DNA of 64,000 nt from positions 186,001 through 250,000 of the forward strand of contig NZ_JAAFGM010000001.1 in assembly GCF_012931985.1 (NCBI RefSeq). Direction: 5' to 3'. The notes beneath the pieces were generated by a model. It was not told the origin of the DNA and ran no database searches. It worked only from the letters and a program-made list of their open reading frames with translations. Position numbers and translations under genes: made by a program. Of this stretch, positions 17,036 through 26,619 are shown piece after piece; position 1 is the stretch's first letter; every line of letters begins with the position of its first letter. The stretch is from Candidatus Roseilinea sp. NK_OTU-006 (GTDB lineage: Bacteria > Chloroflexota > Anaerolineae > J036 > Brachytrichaceae).

Positions 17036-18076
17036 TCAGGCCGAGCCGTTTGGTCTCGACGTGCGCGGCGGGGCGATGCTCCGGCGCAGAATGAGCTGCG
17101 GTGAAGGGAGGATGTGCTCCACGTTGCCGGAGCCCTGGAGTTGTGCGATGAGCATGCGCCCGGCCTGATAGCCGAAGTCGTAAGCCGGAAAGTCTATGGC
17201 GGCCAGCGGCGGCGTGAATAGCTCCGCCGCGCGGCGGGTGATGAACGCGATCACCGACACATCTTCTGGGATGCGCAGGTTGCGCGCTTCGAGTGCGCGA
17301 TATACCGCGATCGTCGTATCGCCGTGCATCGAGACGATCGCCGTGAGATCGGGATGACGATCAAGCAGCATATGCGTCGCTTCGGCCAACTCCGCTTGCG
17401 TGTCGTTGGCGGGCGCGAGGATCGCCGGCAGGCCAAGCTGCGCGCAAGTTTGCACATAGCCGTCGCGGCTGCGCACCGCCGGCCCATAGCCACGCTCGTA
17501 TACGTCGTCGGGAGAGGCGAGTAGGGCAATCTTGCGGTGTCCCAGCTTGACAAGGTGTTCCACGGCTTGTGCGATGCCGCGCTCGAAGTCCATATCAATG
17601 AAGCTGATCCCGTTGTTGTTCGCACAGCGACCGATCATGACAAACGGGAAGCCGAGCCGTTTCAGGTAGCTCACGCGCCAATCGCGCAGGTGAATCTCCA
17701 TCAGGATGATGCCATCGGTCAGCGCGCTGCGGCAGAGCGCCGCGAGTTGGTGACGCGAGGGGGCGCTCGTTATCAGGTAGAACGCGTATGAGGCGTCGCT
17801 GGCAGCTTTGGCCGCGCCGAGGATGAACTCTTCGCGCATCAGGCTGAGCTGCGCATCAGGGAAGAGCAGGGCGATGGCGCGGCTCCGGCCGGCGGCCAGT
17901 CGTTGCGCATGGGCGTGTGGCGTGAAGCCCAGCTCAGCGATGACGGTTTGCACACGCTGGCGTGTTTCTTCGGCCACATCGGGCTTGTTGTTGAGGATGC
18001 GCGATACCGTCGAGACTGACACGCTGGCGGCGCGGGCGATGTCCGCGATCGTGACGTGGTGGGTGGATGTAGCCAT
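17036..18076 (-). CDS. LacI-family transcriptional regulator
   Basis: 346 aa from MATSTHHVTIADIARAA. The HTH is at 6-30 (VTIADIARAASVSVSTVSRI) with the hinge LGFTPHAHAQRLAAGRSRAI; the rest is a periplasmic-binding-protein-like ligand domain (ALLFPDAQ, GIILMEIHL, DPDLTAIVSMHG). It should sense a sugar or sugar phosphate. The upstream start at 18190 would place 38 unrelated residues before the HTH. A TTGACA/TAAGAT promoter and a palindrome lie in its leader, so it is probably autoregulated and controls the neighbouring glycoside and transporter operons. Confidence 0.92.
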   Translation of the reverse strand: MATSTHHVTIADIARAASVSVSTVSRILNNKPDVAEETRQRVQTVIAELGFTPHAHAQRLAAGRSRAIALLFPDAQLSLMREEFILGAAKAASDASYAFYLITSAPSRHQLAALCRSALTDGIILMEIHLRDWRVSYLKRLGFPFVMIGRCANNNGISFIDMDFERGIAQAVEHLVKLGHRKIALLASPDDVYERGYGPAVRSRDGYVQTCAQLGLPAILAPANDTQAELAEATHMLLDRHPDLTAIVSMHGDTTIAVYRALEARNLRIPEDVSVIAFITRRAAELFTPPLAAIDFPAYDFGYQAGRMLIAQLQGSGNVEHILPSPQLILRRSIAPPRTSRPNGSA

Positions 18077-18085
18077 CGGTTTATG

Positions 18086-18103
18086 GCCGGTATCGCTACC
18101 GGC
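18086..18103. promoter_or_regulatory. Candidate LacI autoregulatory operator
   Basis: GCCGGTA-TCGC-TACCGGC: perfect 7-bp arms around a TCGC centre, close to the GGTANCGNTACC form of many LacI-family sites. It lies in the lacI-family gene's leader, about 10 bp before the ATG and just downstream of the predicted transcription start. Confidence 0.5.
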
Positions 18104-18116
18104 AACGATGCCGAAG

Positions 18117-18144
18117 ATCTTAATGATCCAGCAGGCGATGTCAA
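18117..18144 (-). promoter_or_regulatory. Promoter of the LacI-family gene
   Basis: On the minus strand TTGACA (18139-18144), 16-bp spacer, TAAGAT (18117-18122). The start of transcription would fall near 18110, immediately before the palindrome. Confidence 0.6.
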
Positions 18145-18202
18145 GCGATGGTGTGAAAGCGACACCGTATTTGAGACGGGCAGCGCGCATTGCCCACCCC
18201 CT

Positions 18203-18943
18203 TCACGACTGGGCGCTCGCGTGGCGTTTGGGCCGGCATGTATGTGCCTTGCTCGTTCGGAGATTGCGACGCTCCATCATGGACCAGATCAGCATGATGT
18301 GCTCGCGCACGGCGCGTGCGGCGGCAGCCGGCCTGCGCTTGCGCAAGGCAGCGACGATCGGATTATGGGTGTCGGCGATGTCGGCCAGCCGCTTGAAATG
18401 GAGTGGATGGTTCTGAGCGATGAAGCGCTGAATCTGTGCATAGAGCGGCATCCACATTTGCACCACGGTGGGGCTGCCCGACCATTCGCACAGGTGCCGG
18501 TGAAAGGCCATGTCGTGCTCGACGAGCGCGACCATGTCATCGCGGAGGCCGGCGTGGCGCATGTCGGCGATCAACCCATCGAGCATGTCGCAATCAGTAT
18601 CGGTGATGCGCTTTGCGGCACGTCGGATGGCATAGCTTTCCACCCAGCTTCGGATCTTGAACAGCTCGTACATGTCGTCGAACGACATTGGCGCGACGAA
18701 GGTGGCGGTATGGGCGCGTCGCTCAACCAGGCCGTCGCGTTCGAGCATTTGCAGCGCCTCACGCACTGGCCCTTGACTGGTACCCATGCGCCGCGCGATA
18801 TCGAGTTCGACCAGGCGCTCGCCAGGTGCTAGTTTGCCGTGGATGATCTCGGTCCGAAGCCGTTGCATGATCTGGTGAGCCAGCGAGCGGCTGACTGCGT
18901 CGTTCTTCACAGGCCGAAGGTCTTCCATCGTCTGGCGTTGCAT
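18203..18943 (-). CDS. GntR-family regulator, FCD subfamily
   Basis: 246 aa. GntR winged helix at about 18-85 (LRTEIIHGKLAPGERLVE, then GTSQGPVREALQMLERDGLV) and an all-helical FCD ligand domain (MYELFKIRSWVESYAIRRAA; metal-site residues in EHDMAFHRHLCEWSG and DTHNPIVAAL). FCD regulators usually sense organic or sugar acids. Only 13 bp follow the beta-propeller gene stop, so it is probably co-transcribed with it from the promoter carrying the 20160 palindrome and thus autoregulated. Confidence 0.92.
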   Translation of the reverse strand: MQRQTMEDLRPVKNDAVSRSLAHQIMQRLRTEIIHGKLAPGERLVELDIARRMGTSQGPVREALQMLERDGLVERRAHTATFVAPMSFDDMYELFKIRSWVESYAIRRAAKRITDTDCDMLDGLIADMRHAGLRDDMVALVEHDMAFHRHLCEWSGSPTVVQMWMPLYAQIQRFIAQNHPLHFKRLADIADTHNPIVAALRKRRPAAAARAVREHIMLIWSMMERRNLRTSKAHTCRPKRHASAQS

Positions 18944-18956
18944 CTTCTATGATCCT

Positions 18957-20156
18957 TCATGTTCGGCGCTGGAGCCGGACTTCTTGCAGGCACATACCGT
19001 AGCGGCTGCCTGGCGGGTTGGCTTCGAACCGTGTGCCGAATACGCCAGGCTGGTTGGTGAAATTGGCTGAGTAGCATAGCCAAAACGTCTCGCCGTCAGC
19101 GCCGATGAACTTCGAGGGGATGTTCACAAAGTATCCCTGCTCGCCGAACTTCTCCATGAATGTGATCAGCCGCCATGGGCCAGTGATGGCGTCGGATTCG
19201 AGCAAAAAGGTATTCATCGTGCTGATGGTGGGCCAGCCATCCGTGACGCACATCAGATATTTTTGCAAAGGTGGGTTGTAGGTGATCGTCACGTGACCGA
19301 CGCGTCCGTTCCACTCGATCAGCGGTTTGATCTCGCTGAAATTGAGGCTCCAGATCGGTTCGCCCGAAGCATCGTGACCGGCGAAGAATTCGTACTTGGC
19401 CGGGTCGTTCATGTTCTCCGGCGCGGGCGTCACGCGAATCAAATAGGCCTGATCGCCGGCGATCCAGGCCAGTTCGGCGTCTGGTCGTGTTGCGCCGTGG
19501 CCGACCAGGTAAGCCTTGCCATCTGGCGAATAAGCCATGTTTTTGCCGAAATCCACGAAGTGCGGTGCGCCGATCTTCACCTTCGCTCCGTTCTTACCGG
19601 ATTCGCCGAAGATCGGGCTAGCGGGTGTGTGGGGGCACTCCTCCCAGGTGAGGCCGTAGTCGCGCGAGATGCGGAAACCCACGAACGGGCCAAGCACATC
19701 CCAATTCAACCCGCGATCGGTTTCATCCAGGCAGTATGTGCCGTAATACCACACGCCGTCATACACCAGGCTGCCGCACGGATAGCGCCCGCCATAGGGA
19801 AGGGGCGAGGCGTAGTGGATGCCCAGATTCACCAGTTTGAGATTGAGCGGGTCGTCGCCGATGATCTTGGCCTGGCCGGTGCCGGACTTGTCGCCCTTGC
19901 CGGCGTTCGCCGGGTTGTCGAGCTTCGAGCTGCACTCTACCGCGCCGGCCTCATGGAACGGGCGTGTCCGGGGGTATTCAAAATTGCCATCGGTCCACGG
20001 CGAATACAGATTGTCGTCCGATGCCCAGCTTGGATACCATGTGTCGGCATGCGTGTATTCGGCGTCCCGACCGGTGAAGATCAGCCCGTCGAACTGCTCC
20101 GAGGGCGGAAATGGGCAGTCGGAGGGAGGGGTGGAGGGCCAGCGCGTTTCCATCAT
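18957..20156 (-). CDS. Beta-propeller protein, possible glycosidase
   Basis: 399 aa, rich in Trp, Tyr and Gly with repeated strands (DGVWYYGTYCLDE, RISRDYGLTWEECP, HFVDFGKNMAYSPDGKAYLVGHG, YFVNIPSKFIGADGETFWLCYSANF), as in five-bladed propellers of the GH43/GH117/DUF4185 type. No signal peptide. Function not assigned; a glycosidase or glycan-binding role is inferred from its position with a GntR gene and opposite an alcohol dehydrogenase. ATGATG start, so 20153 is possible; no Shine-Dalgarno, and the palindrome starts 3 bp upstream. Confidence 0.7.
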   Translation of the reverse strand: MMETRWPSTPPSDCPFPPSEQFDGLIFTGRDAEYTHADTWYPSWASDDNLYSPWTDGNFEYPRTRPFHEAGAVECSSKLDNPANAGKGDKSGTGQAKIIGDDPLNLKLVNLGIHYASPLPYGGRYPCGSLVYDGVWYYGTYCLDETDRGLNWDVLGPFVGFRISRDYGLTWEECPHTPASPIFGESGKNGAKVKIGAPHFVDFGKNMAYSPDGKAYLVGHGATRPDAELAWIAGDQAYLIRVTPAPENMNDPAKYEFFAGHDASGEPIWSLNFSEIKPLIEWNGRVGHVTITYNPPLQKYLMCVTDGWPTISTMNTFLLESDAITGPWRLITFMEKFGEQGYFVNIPSKFIGADGETFWLCYSANFTNQPGVFGTRFEANPPGSRYGMCLQEVRLQRRT

Positions 20157-20159
20157 TGA

Positions 20160-20176
20160 TTATTGATAATCAATAA
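20160..20176. promoter_or_regulatory. Perfect 17-bp palindrome, candidate GntR operator
   Basis: TTATTGAT-A-ATCAATAA, 8-bp arms with one central base, in the 72-bp gap between the divergent beta-propeller/GntR unit and the iron alcohol dehydrogenase. Size and symmetry fit FCD-type GntR operators. It would block both promoters. Confidence 0.65.
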
Positions 20177-20228
20177 CCGAGTGTAGTATGACCTTCCGAA
20201 TTGTCAAATCGCGCCTTCGGTATAACCT

Positions 20229-21455
20229 ATGCCGGGTATGGCAAACGCACTTCGAGCCACCTGGCGGTTCAGTACCTCGGATGAAATCCTGTTCGGCTGT
20301 GGCACTGCCGAGCGCATTGGTGTCGAGGCGCGCCACCGCCATCTCAGCCGCGCGCTCATCGTCGCCGACCCGAACATGGTCAAAGCCGGTCTGGTGGATG
20401 CAGTGCGGCGAAGCCTAGATGAGTCACAGGTCGAAAGTCACGTGTTCGAGGGGAGCGCGCCGGAGCCGGGCACGATGGCCGTGAATGCGGCTGCGGATGC
20501 CGCGCGCGCCGTGAAACCCGATTTCATCGTTGGCCTGGGCGGCGGCAGCAATATGGATGTGGCCAAGGTAGCCGCTGCGGTTTACACGCATGGAGGCAGC
20601 GCCGGAGATTACTTCGGCGAAAATCGCGTCCCCGGCCCAACCGTCCCTGTGTTCGCCGTGCCCACGACCGCCGGCACAGGTTCCGAGGTCACCGCCGTGG
20701 CCGTGATCGAGGATGAGTCACGTCATCTCAAATTGGCCGTCGCCAGCCCATTTCTGCGCCCGCGCTTGGCGATCGTGGACCCTTTGCTCACGTTGTCATG
20801 TCCGGCCAAAGTCACAGCCGAGAGCGGCATAGACGCGCTAGTGCATGCAGTCGAGGCCTACACCGTGATCGGCTACGATGCGCTAGACCTACCGCCGGAC
20901 GCGCGCCCGCAATTCACCGGCCGACAGCCGATCACCGACGCGCTGGCCGAGCAAGCCATCCGGTTGATCGGTCAGCACCTGCGCGTCGCGGTTTATCAAC
21001 CCAAGAACATCGCGGCGCGGGAAGGCATGCACCTGGCAGCGCTGTTGGCCGGCATGGCGTTCAGCAGCGCGGGGCTGGGCGCCGCCCATGCGCTGCAATA
21101 TCCGGTCGGCGCAGAAACGCACACGTCCCATGGGCTAGGCACCGGCCTGTTGTTGCCGTATGTCGTTGCGTACCTGCTGCCGGCTGCGCCCGAGACATTT
21201 GCTCGAATCGCGGGTTGGTTGGGCGAAGACGTGGACGGCATGAGTGCATTCGATGCAGGCGAGCTGTGCGTGGAGGCGATCCAGCGTTTGAAGCGAGACA
21301 TCGGCCTGCCGATGCGCCTGCGTGACATCGGCGTGCGCGAGGAGCGCATCCGGTCGCTGGCCGAGCAGGCGGCGACGTATCAGCGCTTGCTGCGCATGAG
21401 TCCGCGCCCGCTCGACGTTGCCGGGCTGGAGCAGATCCTGCGCAGCGCGTGGTGA
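20229..21455 (+). CDS. Iron-containing alcohol dehydrogenase
   Basis: 408 aa group III alcohol dehydrogenase. NAD(P) motif GLGGGSNMDVAKV at about 98, TTAGTGSEVT at 150, metal ligands Asp and His in SGIDALVHAVEAY and His in GLGAAHALQYPVGAETHTSHG. Likely interconverts a sugar alcohol or aldehyde and its carbonyl form. An ATG at 20238 is equally plausible because a TATAAC lies at 20221-20226. It converges with the RuBisCO-like gene (20 bp between stops). Confidence 0.9.
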   Translation: MPGMANALRATWRFSTSDEILFGCGTAERIGVEARHRHLSRALIVADPNMVKAGLVDAVRRSLDESQVESHVFEGSAPEPGTMAVNAAADAARAVKPDFIVGLGGGSNMDVAKVAAAVYTHGGSAGDYFGENRVPGPTVPVFAVPTTAGTGSEVTAVAVIEDESRHLKLAVASPFLRPRLAIVDPLLTLSCPAKVTAESGIDALVHAVEAYTVIGYDALDLPPDARPQFTGRQPITDALAEQAIRLIGQHLRVAVYQPKNIAAREGMHLAALLAGMAFSSAGLGAAHALQYPVGAETHTSHGLGTGLLLPYVVAYLLPAAPETFARIAGWLGEDVDGMSAFDAGELCVEAIQRLKRDIGLPMRLRDIGVREERIRSLAEQAATYQRLLRMSPRPLDVAGLEQILRSAW

Positions 21456-21474
21456 TAGGGTAGGGCGCTGGCGG

Positions 21475-22614
21475 TCAGAGTGCGTGCTCGACAAGCCGGC
21501 GGAACTCGCGGCAATTGGCCAGCAGATCCGGACCGCGTGTGTGCAGCCCACCCCCGATGAGCAGAATGACGTCCTCGCCGTAAACGGTGCGCATCTCCGG
21601 CACGCGCTCGAGCGTCATTCCTCCCGCCGGGGCAGGGAAGATCGGTCGCAAGCAGCCCATCGGCTCCGATGCGGCCTGAGCAATCGCTTTGCACGCTTCT
21701 CTTGAAAAGGCAAAGCGTCCGCCGTAGTTCGGAAAGATCGTCGCATCGGCGCCGGCGAGACGCATGAGCTGCCCGAAGATGGCGTAATGACTGATGCCAT
21801 GGTCTGGATGGACGGCGAAACTTCCCAGAAGCGCTGGATGTCCTAGGATAGGCAAGCCGATGCCTTCGTCGGTTGCAAGTTGTTGCATGATCCCGAAGCT
21901 GACCAAGCCCGGAGCAATGAGCAAGGCGCCTGCACCGAGCTGGCGCGCTAAATGCGCTCTGCGCAAAGTCTCGTCGCCCCTTCCGCTCACATTGGGCGCG
22001 TAGACACACTTGAGGCCGGTCATTTGATTAGCACGTTGAACGGCTTCTGAGCAACGTGCTACGCGCTCGCCAAACGGCGCAAAAGGCTGATCGGCCAGGC
22101 CATGGTCATCTTTGATAATGTCAATTCCGCCGAGCGCTAAGGTATAGGCCAGGTTGGCCAATTCATCGGCAGACAACCCCATCGGCTTAAGCGCGGTGCA
22201 TAAGAGTGGCCGCCGTGTCACGCCCAAATAGGTGCGTACTCCCATGCAGCCGAACCGGGGGCCTGGAAAGGCCTGCAGCAGCGTCTCCGGCATGACGATG
22301 CGTTCCACACGCACCCCTGGCTGCATGCTGGTGTTGCCGAAGATGACGTTGATGAGCTGGGTGAGCTCGAAACCGCTGGTTTCGATTGCGTAGCTAATAG
22401 CAACTTCGTGCTGGGACTCACCGATAGAAGTAATCGCTTCAATGTGCCCGACGATGTGATTGCGAATGTCGCCGTCGGGCAGGAGCGCTTCCGGGAATTC
22501 GACCGTTTGTTCGATACAAATTTCGCGCGCTCTGGCACGGACTTCGTCGGACGTGCCACAGATGCGGTAAATGACTTGAAAGCGGTGTCCACTGAGCTCG
22601 AGAGAAGCTGGCAT
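21475..22614 (-). CDS. RuBisCO-like protein (form IV), possible 3-oxo-isoapionate-4-phosphate-type enzyme
   Basis: 379 aa, shorter than true RuBisCO. Conserved lysine 143 in ALKPMGLS, carbamate-type Lys168 and Asp170 in IIKDDHGLADQPFAPFGERV, and a loop-6 region GADATIFPNYGGRF lacking the CO2-orienting Lys. The usual KDDE is KDDH, so one metal ligand Glu is His. KDDH plus DQPFAPF resembles the RuBisCO-like enzymes of apionate catabolism (OiaX/OiaT type) as I recall them. It diverges from a sugar ABC operon carrying kinases, which supports sugar-acid catabolism rather than carbon fixation. Start at 22614 because the upstream extension (from 22725) has no family resemblance. Confidence 0.88.
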   Translation of the reverse strand: MPASLELSGHRFQVIYRICGTSDEVRARAREICIEQTVEFPEALLPDGDIRNHIVGHIEAITSIGESQHEVAISYAIETSGFELTQLINVIFGNTSMQPGVRVERIVMPETLLQAFPGPRFGCMGVRTYLGVTRRPLLCTALKPMGLSADELANLAYTLALGGIDIIKDDHGLADQPFAPFGERVARCSEAVQRANQMTGLKCVYAPNVSGRGDETLRRAHLARQLGAGALLIAPGLVSFGIMQQLATDEGIGLPILGHPALLGSFAVHPDHGISHYAIFGQLMRLAGADATIFPNYGGRFAFSREACKAIAQAASEPMGCLRPIFPAPAGGMTLERVPEMRTVYGEDVILLIGGGLHTRGPDLLANCREFRRLVEHAL

Positions 22615-22743
22615 AGCAGTGTGCGGATGCGATAGCGGATCGTAAGTTGCCTCAGAGGGTTTGAACGGCCATGTCGCCGAATTCAGCCGGAATCCGCAAC
22701 CGTGAACACGAGCGACATATACCACATGTCCGACGGGATCGGG

Positions 22744-22761
22744 AATTCACAAGTGTGAATT
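22744..22761. promoter_or_regulatory. 18-bp palindrome between the RuBisCO-like gene and the ABC operon
   Basis: AATTCACA-AG-TGTGAATT with perfect 8-bp arms. It lies in the 305-bp gap between divergent starts (22614 and 22920), where a shared regulator would bind. Related half-sites TTTCATGTGAA (22815-22825) and TTTCATGTAA (22881-22890) follow. The rest of the gap shows no gene. Confidence 0.6.
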
Positions 22762-22786
22762 TTCGGGGAAATTGTCAGATGGCTGC

Positions 22787-22794
22787 TTGCGCAA
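22787..22794. promoter_or_regulatory. TTGCGCAA palindrome before the sugar-binding protein gene
   Basis: Same CTTGCGCAAA string as at 16973-16982. It may overlap a weak -35 (TTGCGC, 17 bp, TAAACT at 22812-22817). LacI-family site by resemblance only. Confidence 0.4.
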
Positions 22795-22919
22795 ATCCTG
22801 TGATTCAACTAAACTTTCATGTGAAGGATAAGTAAAGGACGAGCGCTTCGTGGCTGTTTGCTCGACTCTTCGAACGCTAGTTTCATGTAAGCGCGTTGTC
22901 AAAATCCAGGAGGATACGT

Positions 22920-24005
<1,086 letters not shown>

Positions 24006-24030
24006 AGCCGCACCGTCTCGAAGTTGTGAA

Positions 24031-24065
24031 GCAATCGGGCTGCCCTGAGTGGGCAGTCCGATTGC
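24031..24065 (+). terminator. Hairpin after the binding-protein gene (attenuating terminator or mRNA stabiliser)
   Basis: 15-bp stem with one G-U pair (24031-24045 with 24051-24065) and a 5-nt loop, followed by only a weak T-run. It sits between the binding-protein stop and the ATPase gene, a place where such structures lower downstream expression or protect upstream mRNA. Confidence 0.6.
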
Positions 24066-24078
24066 CTTTGCGTTGGCT

Positions 24079-25569
24079 GTGCAGCCGTTTCTTTCTCTTA
24101 CCAACATCAGCAAGTCGTATGCTGGCGTCCGCGCGCTAGAAGATGTCAGCTTGACCGTTTATCCTGGCGAGATTCACTGCTTGGTCGGTGAAAACGGCTC
24201 GGGCAAATCCACGCTGATCAAGATCATCGCCGGAGTGGTTCAGCCCGATGCCGGACAGATCGTCATCAACGGCAAGACCATGCATCGCCTGCATCCCATT
24301 GATGCGATCCGCGAGGGGATTCAGGTCATCTACCAGGACTTCTCTCTCTTCCCCAATCTCACGGTCGCAGAGAACATCGCCATCAATCACGAACTGTCTC
24401 GGCAGAAGCGCTGGGTGAACTGGCGCGAGGTGCGCGAGATTGCACGGCAAGCAATGCGCAAGATTAATATCCAGCTTGATCTGGATGCGACCGTGAGCGA
24501 AATACCGGTAGCGGATAAGCAATTGGTTGCTATTTGTCGCGCGTTGCTGCAGAACGCCAAGTTGATCATCATGGATGAGGCAACGACCGCGCTCACCGAA
24601 AGAGAGATCCGCTCGCTCTTTGATGTGATTCACAATGTCCAGCGTGAGAATGTGGCGGTGTTATTCGTGAGTCACAAGCTTGACGAGGTGCTGGAGATTG
24701 CCGATAAAGCGTTAATCATTCGCAACGGTAAGGTCGTGCTTGATGTGGATGCCCGCGAGTTGGATCGTAGCAAGTTAACTTACTACATGACCGGCCGCAA
24801 TATCGAAGAGACGGTGTACGAATGGCAAGGCGATTCTGACAAGCCTCCGTTGTTAGAGGTGCGCCATCTCTCCTCGCGGGGTAACTTCGAGGACGTGACA
24901 TTTCAACTCCATGCAGGTGAGATTCTAGGCGTTACCGGTCTGTTGGGTAGCGGACGCACCGAACTGGCACTTGCCCTATTCGGGGCAATCCCTATTGACG
25001 CCGGCGAGATCGCCCTCGATGGTCAGCCGATTGTCCTCCGCAGCATCCAAGATGCGATTACCCACAGGATCGGCTATGTGCCGGAAGATCGCCTGACCGA
25101 GGGCTTATTTCTGGAAAGCTCGGTCGGCAACAACATCCTGGCGCGCGTTTTGGATGGATTGAAAGGCTCCGGTCAATTGCTGGATCGCGCCTTGATGAAA
25201 GCGACGACGCAAGAATGGATTGGCCGGCTGAGCATCAAGGCGCCGCACGCCGAGCTGCCCGTCAAAAGCCTGTCGGGGGGCAATCAGCAGCGCGTGGTGC
25301 TGGCCAAATGGTTGGCGAGCAAGCCGCGTGTTCTGATTTTGAACGGTCCGACGATGGGCGTGGATGTAGGGTCGAAGATGGAGTTGCACGAGATCATCAA
25401 ACAACTTGCCCGTGAAGGCCTAGGGGTGATCATCATCTCCGACGATGTGCCCGAGTTGATGCAAACCTGCAATCGCATATTGCTGATGCGCCGTGGTCGC
25501 ATCGTTGAGCACTTCGACCGCCGTCAGATTACGGAGATGGATCTGACCCAGCGGCTGGTGGCGGTGTGA
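24079..25569 (+). CDS. Sugar ABC transporter ATPase (two fused nucleotide-binding domains)
   Basis: About 496 aa from GTG 24079 ([17 protein letters not shown]); an in-frame GTG at 24049 lies in the hairpin stem and is unlikely. First domain: Walker [10 protein letters not shown], Walker [12 protein letters not shown]. Second domain: degenerate Walker [11 protein letters not shown] and strong signature [16 protein letters not shown], as in RbsA/MglA ATPases. Energises uptake with the two permeases that follow. Confidence 0.93.
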   Translation: MQPFLSLTNISKSYAGVRALEDVSLTVYPGEIHCLVGENGSGKSTLIKIIAGVVQPDAGQIVINGKTMHRLHPIDAIREGIQVIYQDFSLFPNLTVAENIAINHELSRQKRWVNWREVREIARQAMRKINIQLDLDATVSEIPVADKQLVAICRALLQNAKLIIMDEATTALTEREIRSLFDVIHNVQRENVAVLFVSHKLDEVLEIADKALIIRNGKVVLDVDARELDRSKLTYYMTGRNIEETVYEWQGDSDKPPLLEVRHLSSRGNFEDVTFQLHAGEILGVTGLLGSGRTELALALFGAIPIDAGEIALDGQPIVLRSIQDAITHRIGYVPEDRLTEGLFLESSVGNNILARVLDGLKGSGQLLDRALMKATTQEWIGRLSIKAPHAELPVKSLSGGNQQRVVLAKWLASKPRVLILNGPTMGVDVGSKMELHEIIKQLAREGLGVIIISDDVPELMQTCNRILLMRRGRIVEHFDRRQITEMDLTQRLVAV

Positions 25570-25572
25570 TCC

Positions 25573-26619
25573 ATGAGGTGCGGCATGCAGGTCAAAAAGC
25601 TCTTCGCTAAGCAAGAAACGCTTGTGGCGCTCACGCTGTTCGGTCTATGTCTCGTCATCGGGTTCATCAATCCCGTCTTCTGGACGGCGGGTAATTGGTT
25701 CGACCTGGCGCGCAGCGCGACGGTGACCGGCATCTTCGCCATCGGGGTGTTGATCGTGCTTATCTCCGGCGGCATTGACGTATCGTTTACCGCGATCGCC
25801 GTGTTCGCCATGTACACCACCACCGTTTTGTTGAAGGACGCTCAGTACACCGGTGGGATGTGGTTGTTCTTCGTGATCGCTGCGCTCATCGGTTTAGGTT
25901 TAGGTCTGATCAACGCGTTCTTCATCGCGCGATTCCGTCTGCCAACGCTGATCGTCACGTTGGGGACGCAAAGCATGTTTCGCGGCTTCTTGCTATTCGT
26001 TATCGGCAGCAAGATCATTCGCGATATTCCCCCCGGCATGGCGGATTACTCGAAAGCCTTCCTATTTACCGTGACCGATGATCGCGGCGTGACGGTGGGG
26101 TTGCACTCCGCTGTGCTATGGCTGGTCGCAATTGCCATCTTGGCATTCGTCATCCTGCGCTACACCATGCTTGGGCGCGGTATCTACGCGCTAGGGGGCT
26201 CGCGCGAAGCAGCCGAGCGTGCGGGTTTCAACATCGCGCGCACGCAGGTGTTCATCTACGCATTCGTCGGTGTATTGGCGGGCATCGCCGGCATGATCTA
26301 CGGTGGCTTGAATCGTCAAGCCAATGCACAAGACATCGTCGGGCAGGAGCTGGACGTCATCGCGGCGACCGTCCTCGGCGGCGCTTCGATCATGGGGGGG
26401 CGGGGCAGCGTGATCGGTACGCTGCTCGGCGTGATGCTTGTCGTTGTGATGAGCAATAGCCTGGTGCTGATGGGCATCCCGGCCACTTGGCAGCGCGTGG
26501 TCGTCGGGGCCATCATCATTATCGGCACGGCTGTGCCTGCGCTGCGCACACTCCGCCGACAACGCCGCTCGGTCAATGTGGAACCTGAGACCCTGGCGCC
26601 GGTAGGAGGACGAACATGA
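25573..26619 (+). CDS. Sugar ABC transporter permease (RbsC family), first
   Basis: 348 aa with about nine hydrophobic segments; [35 protein letters not shown] and [20 protein letters not shown] are the RbsC signatures. It forms the membrane channel with the second permease. Start 3 bp after the ATPase stop (25585 also possible); its end overlaps the next start by 4 bp. Confidence 0.92.
   Translation: MRCGMQVKKLFAKQETLVALTLFGLCLVIGFINPVFWTAGNWFDLARSATVTGIFAIGVLIVLISGGIDVSFTAIAVFAMYTTTVLLKDAQYTGGMWLFFVIAALIGLGLGLINAFFIARFRLPTLIVTLGTQSMFRGFLLFVIGSKIIRDIPPGMADYSKAFLFTVTDDRGVTVGLHSAVLWLVAIAILAFVILRYTMLGRGIYALGGSREAAERAGFNIARTQVFIYAFVGVLAGIAGMIYGGLNRQANAQDIVGQELDVIAATVLGGASIMGGRGSVIGTLLGVMLVVVMSNSLVLMGIPATWQRVVVGAIIIIGTAVPALRTLRRQRRSVNVEPETLAPVGGRT

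Noticed and set aside
20201-20226. TTGTCA ... TATAAC promoter for the alcohol dehydrogenase
   Set aside because: Spacer is only 14 bp and the -10 box almost touches the ATG at 20229; not called.
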